Shown one piece after another: positions 60,834 through 64,000 of a DNA stretch of 64,000 bases. How positions within the stretch are numbered: the first letter of the stretch is position 1; each line of letters begins with the position of its first letter. A program made the position numbers and the translations under genes. A model generated the notes under the pieces. It was not told the origin of the DNA and made no database searches. It saw nothing but the letters and a program-made list of their open reading frames with translations. The DNA is from Gibbsiella quercinecans (GTDB lineage: Bacteria; Pseudomonadota; Gammaproteobacteria; Enterobacterales; Enterobacteriaceae), in the NCBI RefSeq assembly GCF_002291425.1, contig NZ_CP014136.1, positions 682,001-746,000 of the forward strand. Reading direction: 5' to 3'.

Positions 60834-61478
60834 TCAGGGCTTCAGGATACGCATGATGGTGTCGATGTTGAAATCCAGGCGCTTTTGCAACGCGTCGGGA
60901 CCCATAAAGTTGCGGTCAAACAAGATAGCGCCGGTGTATTTATTGGTGAAGTAATAGTAGCTCACCGCCGCGATGGTAATGATCAGCTGTTCCGGATCCA
61001 CCCCCGGCCGGAAGATCCCTTCCTGCGCCCCGCGCTTAAGTATATTGCCCATCAGGCTGACCATTGATTGCTGCGCCGATTTAATCGCCTCGGATTTTTT
61101 CAGGTGCACCGCGCGGTGGAGGTTTTCACTGTTGACCAGCGTGAGGAACTCCGGGTTTTTCAGGTAGTAGTGCCAGGTAAAACGCACCAGGGTTTCGATC
61201 GCTTCCTGCGGCGGCAACCGCTCAAGATGCAGCTTCTTTTCCGCCTCGCGGATGTCCAGGTAGGAATCTTCAACCACCTTCTGGAACAGCTCTTCTTTGC
61301 TGCCAAAATAGTGGTAGATCATACGTTTATTGGATTTTGCCTTTTCAGCAACGATATCAATACGCGCGCCCCCCAACCCTTTTTGCGCAAACTCCCGCTT
61401 TGCCGCTTTAAGAATCCGCTTCTGCGTTGCAACGGGATCGCGTACCTGTGTTGGTTTTTCGGCTGTTATTTTAGTCAT
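60834..61478 (-). CDS. TetR-family transcriptional regulator
   Basis: A 214-residue TetR/AcrR regulator. The helix-turn-helix spans about residues 20-66: RILKAAKREFAQKGLGGARIDIVAEKAKSNKRMIYHYFGSK in two stretches. The C-terminal ligand domain includes TLVRFTWHYYLKNPEFLTLV and a TetR_C-type IITIAAVSYYYFTNKY. It is divergent from the aldehyde dehydrogenase gene with a candidate operator between (61641-61659). The same motif occurs in two other divergent regions at 47.7-48.1 and 55.0-55.1 kb, so it probably regulates the entire 45.7-64 kb block. Confidence 0.88.
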   Translation of the reverse strand: MTKITAEKPTQVRDPVATQKRILKAAKREFAQKGLGGARIDIVAEKAKSNKRMIYHYFGSKEELFQKVVEDSYLDIREAEKKLHLERLPPQEAIETLVRFTWHYYLKNPEFLTLVNSENLHRAVHLKKSEAIKSAQQSMVSLMGNILKRGAQEGIFRPGVDPEQLIITIAAVSYYYFTNKYTGAILFDRNFMGPDALQKRLDFNIDTIMRILKP

Positions 61479-61795
61479 TTCTCGTTTTTTATCGCGTAGA
61501 TGGCCTGTGATTACATCTTTATCACTTTATGGAAATCAAGAGAATTTTTCCACTTTATGTTTTTTCTGCTAAGCGGATAACAATTTTATTACAAAACCCC
61601 TTACGTCCCCCAGATGATGATAAAACCCGTGCTAGTATATGTAACTAATTGGTTATATATAGTGTGAAATCTTTTTTCTAAACAGACGATTAATTGCAAA
61701 TGTAATCAATACAGCTGGCTAACCGCATGCAGCCCGCGCCGCTGGCCCACACCGCACCGTGCGCCGGCCTGTTCAAGAATGATGAGAGGGAGAGT
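61479..61795. other. Divergent promoter region, TetR and aldehyde dehydrogenase
   Basis: A 317-base A+T-rich spacer with candidate operator site 5 (61641-61659). No gene is supported. Confidence 0.65.
61641..61659. promoter_or_regulatory. Candidate TetR operator, site 5
   Basis: GTAACTAATTGGTTATATA shares GTAACTAA with site 4 and the GTTA right half with sites 1, 2 and 4. It is in the divergent region of the TetR gene, the usual place for autoregulation. Confidence 0.6.
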
Positions 61796-63313
61796 ATGGG
61801 TAACTTTTTTCATAATGTTGACTTGAATCATCCATTGCTGCCGGCAAAAGCACATGAGTTCCAGATGTTCATCAATGGCGAATGGACCCAAGGGCACGCA
61901 ACGGCGTTTTTCACCCGCAATAGCCCGGCGCACGGTATCCCGGTCAGCCGCTATCCGGCCGGCACCGCCGAAGATGCCGATGCCGCCATTCAGGCCGCGC
62001 GCCACGCCTTTGATTCCGGCGTGTGGTCGCGCCGCAGCGGTGCAGAACGCGCGCAGGTGCTGCTTGCCACCGCACAGTTGATCCGTAAACACCTCGATAA
62101 GCTCACCCTGCTTGAAACGCTGGAAACCGGCAAACCGCTGGGCCAGGCGCGCGGCGAGATCCTGGGGGCGGCCGATATCTGGGAATACGCCGCCGGGGTG
62201 GCGCGCAGCATCAGCGGCGACAGCTTCAACAACCTTGGCCAGAATATGTTTGGCCTGGTCACCCGCGAACCGATCGGGGTGGTGGGCGTGATTACACCGT
62301 GGAACTTCCCGTTCTTCATCGGGGCGGAACGCTACCCTTATATTCTGGCGGCCGGCTGCACGCTGGTGGCGAAAGCGGCCGAGATCACCTCTGGCACTAC
62401 GCTGCTGCTGGCGGAACTGTTGCAGGAAGCCGGCTTGCCGGACGGGGTATTCAACGTGGTGACCGGCGCCGGCAACGTGGTCGGCCAGCGCATCACCGAA
62501 CATAACGACGTGGATATGGTGTCGTTCACCGGTTCCACCAGCGTGGGCCAAAGCACGCTGCGCGCCGCCGCCGGCAATATCAAGCGGCTGGGGCTGGAAC
62601 TGGGGGGCAAAAACCCGCAGATCGTGTTTGCCGATGCGGATCTGGATGCCGCGCTGGACGGCACGCTGTTCGGCTTTTTGTTCAATACCGGCCAGTGCTG
62701 CGTCAGCGGCAGCCGCCTGCTGGTGGAGCGCTCAATCCATCAAGCCTTCTGCCAACGCCTGGTGGAGCGGGCGCAGCGGGTCAAGATTGGCGATCCGCTG
62801 CACGAAGCGACCCAGGTTGGGGCGATCATCAGCGAAAAGCACCATCAAACCATTTTGGGCTATATCGCCCAGGGCAAACAAGAAGGCGCGACGCTGCTGA
62901 CCGGCGGCAACGCCATTGCCAGCAACAGCGGGTGGTTCATCGAACCGACCATCTTCGACAACGTGACGCCCGAAATGGCGATTTTCCGCGAAGAGATCTT
63001 CGGCCCGGTGTTGTGTGTCACCCCGTTTGACAGCGACGAAGAAGCCATCGCCATCGCCAACGACTCCTGCTACGGCCTGGCCGCCAGCATCTGGACGGCC
63101 AATCTGGATCGCGCCATTCAGGGGTTCCGTGATTTAAAAGCCGGCCGTTTGTGGGTGAACACCACCATTGCCGGCGGCCCCGAGCTGCCCTCCGGCGGCT
63201 TTAAGCAATCCGGTATTGGCCGTGAAAGCGGCACCTACGGCGTTGACGAGTATACCGAACTGAAATCGGTCCATATCCAGTTGGGGCAACGCAATAAATG
63301 GCTGGCTGATTGA
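61796..63313 (+). CDS. NAD(P)-dependent aldehyde dehydrogenase
   Basis: A 505-residue ALDH of the betaine-aldehyde/gamma-aminobutyraldehyde dehydrogenase group. The N-terminal substrate domain has FINGEWTQGHATAFF; VVGVITPWNFPFF, the cofactor motif FTGSTSVGQ, general base Glu268 in LELGGKNPQIV and nucleophile Cys302 (with Cys301) in NTGQCCVSGSR are all present. It oxidises an aldehyde to the acid. GAGAGGGAGA precedes ATG 61796; the frame extends upstream to 61727 without a better site. It is followed 22 bases later by a GMC oxidoreductase that could make the aldehyde. Confidence 0.92.
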   Translation: MGNFFHNVDLNHPLLPAKAHEFQMFINGEWTQGHATAFFTRNSPAHGIPVSRYPAGTAEDADAAIQAARHAFDSGVWSRRSGAERAQVLLATAQLIRKHLDKLTLLETLETGKPLGQARGEILGAADIWEYAAGVARSISGDSFNNLGQNMFGLVTREPIGVVGVITPWNFPFFIGAERYPYILAAGCTLVAKAAEITSGTTLLLAELLQEAGLPDGVFNVVTGAGNVVGQRITEHNDVDMVSFTGSTSVGQSTLRAAAGNIKRLGLELGGKNPQIVFADADLDAALDGTLFGFLFNTGQCCVSGSRLLVERSIHQAFCQRLVERAQRVKIGDPLHEATQVGAIISEKHHQTILGYIAQGKQEGATLLTGGNAIASNSGWFIEPTIFDNVTPEMAIFREEIFGPVLCVTPFDSDEEAIAIANDSCYGLAASIWTANLDRAIQGFRDLKAGRLWVNTTIAGGPELPSGGFKQSGIGRESGTYGVDEYTELKSVHIQLGQRNKWLAD

Positions 63314-63335
63314 GTTAATTATCGGGGAATCAGGC

Positions 63336-64000
63336 ATGTACGATTATATAGTTATTGGTGGCGGTTCGGCCGGCAGCGTGCTGGCGGCGCGGTTGAGCGA
63401 GCAGCAGGCATGCCGCGTTTTGCTGGTTGAAGCCGGGCCCAAGGATACCAACCCTTACATTCACCTGCCGGTGGGGTTCAGCAAAATGACCGGCGGCCCA
63501 TTGACCTGGGGCTTCCATACCGCGGCCCAGCCGCATATGAATCAGCGCGAAATGCTGTTCGCCCAAGGGCGCGTGCTGGGGGGCAGCAGCTCGATCAACG
63601 CCGAAGTATTCACCCGCGGCAACCCGGCGGACTATGACCGCTGGGCCACGCAGGAAGGCTGCGAAGGCTGGTCGTTTGCCGATATTCAACGCTATTTCAT
63701 CAAGGCGGAAGACAACGATACCTTTTCCGCGCCCTGGCACGGTAACGGCGGGCCGCTCGGCGTATCCAGCCCGATAAACCCCAACCTGATGAGCAAAACC
63801 TTCGCCAAAGCCTGCCAGCAAGCCGGGTTGCCCTATAACCCCGATTTCAACGGTGAAAAACAGGCGGGCAGCGGGCTTTACCAAACCACCACCCGCCATG
63901 CCCGCCGCTGCTCCGCCGCCGTGGGCTACCTGAAAGATGCGCGCAAACGCAAAAACCTGACCATTATCACCGGCTGCCAGATCACCCGGCTGTTGGTGGA
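63336..64000 (+). CDS. GMC-family flavoprotein oxidoreductase (partial)
   Basis: About 221 residues are visible; the gene runs past the right edge. MYDYIVIGGGSAGSVLAARLSEQ is the FAD-binding start, and LFAQGRVLGGSSSINAEVFTRGNPADYDRW is the first GMC signature. The group includes choline dehydrogenase, alcohol dehydrogenases and polyol oxidases; full length would be about 530 residues. Paired with the aldehyde dehydrogenase it probably oxidises a primary alcohol to the acid in two steps. ATG at 63336 follows GGGGAATCAGG. Confidence 0.88.
   Translation, partial: MYDYIVIGGGSAGSVLAARLSEQQACRVLLVEAGPKDTNPYIHLPVGFSKMTGGPLTWGFHTAAQPHMNQREMLFAQGRVLGGSSSINAEVFTRGNPADYDRWATQEGCEGWSFADIQRYFIKAEDNDTFSAPWHGNGGPLGVSSPINPNLMSKTFAKACQQAGLPYNPDFNGEKQAGSGLYQTTTRHARRCSAAVGYLKDARKRKNLTIITGCQITRLLV

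Noticed and set aside
61706-62551. 281-codon minus-strand frame opposite the aldehyde dehydrogenase gene
   Set aside because: Antisense shadow; low-complexity composition and no motifs.
1-64000. tRNA, rRNA or riboswitch genes
   Set aside because: No cloverleaf, rRNA-like or known riboswitch sequence was recognised by eye; a covariance-model scan would be needed to exclude small RNAs.

Overview
The window looks like the chromosome of a GC-rich member of the Enterobacterales, most likely Serratia or a close Yersiniaceae relative. The basis is gene content (gss beside yghU, a YncE orthologue, an aryl polyene cluster, RbsABC-type importers, a colicin E3-type bacteriocin) and a 68-bp intergenic palindromic repeat. 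This is inference from proteins; there is no rRNA or tRNA gene in the window to confirm it.

Layout. 1-10997 (minus): thirteen genes of an aryl polyene (APE) cluster, tightly overlapped, running off the left edge where the ketosynthase and ketoreductase genes are expected. 11194-12801: small lipoproteins and exported proteins. 12824-18255: a Tat-exported aldo/keto reductase, a Fur-box-preceded YncE-like lipoprotein, glutathionylspermidine synthetase/amidase (gss) and yghU. 18266-27238: a peptide/opine-type ABC importer flanked by two paralogous FAD amine oxidoreductases, with a MarR regulator and a divergently encoded fused double ATPase, followed by an RpiR-family regulator. 28344-30479: a TonB-dependent siderophore receptor. 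30675-32584: a predicted low-zinc unit (Zur box, zinc-independent DksA2, and a COG0523 GTPase whose CxCC motif reads SISS). 32667-42523: a LacI-controlled sugar-like ABC importer with BtpA-family, TenA-like, PfkB kinase, phosphotriesterase-like, GATase-like and M20 deacylase genes, which reads as an uncharacterised catabolic pathway. 42934-45634: an AEC transporter and an acetolactate-synthase-like ThDP enzyme.

45680-64000: a second catabolic block: glycerate kinase, SDR, a complete RbsB/C/A/C-type importer, zinc alcohol dehydrogenase, aldo/keto reductase, CoA-transferase, aldehyde dehydrogenase and the start of a GMC oxidoreductase. Similar candidate TetR operators lie in all three divergent promoter regions of this block, and a TetR gene lies beside the last of them, so the block is probably one regulon. 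It is interrupted at 56.7-60.8 kb by a more A+T-rich island on the minus strand: an SOS-type promoter, a phage tail-fibre-like protein with an S74 self-cleaving chaperone, a chimeric colicin with an E3-type 16S rRNase domain, and its immunity protein.

The most interesting items are the fibre-plus-rRNase bacteriocin, the cysteine-free Zur operon, the split TetR regulon, the LacI pathway of unknown substrate, and a mobile repeat that supplies the start codon of the LacI gene. Start codons were chosen from visible ribosome binding sites and protein N-termini; the alternatives are stated.
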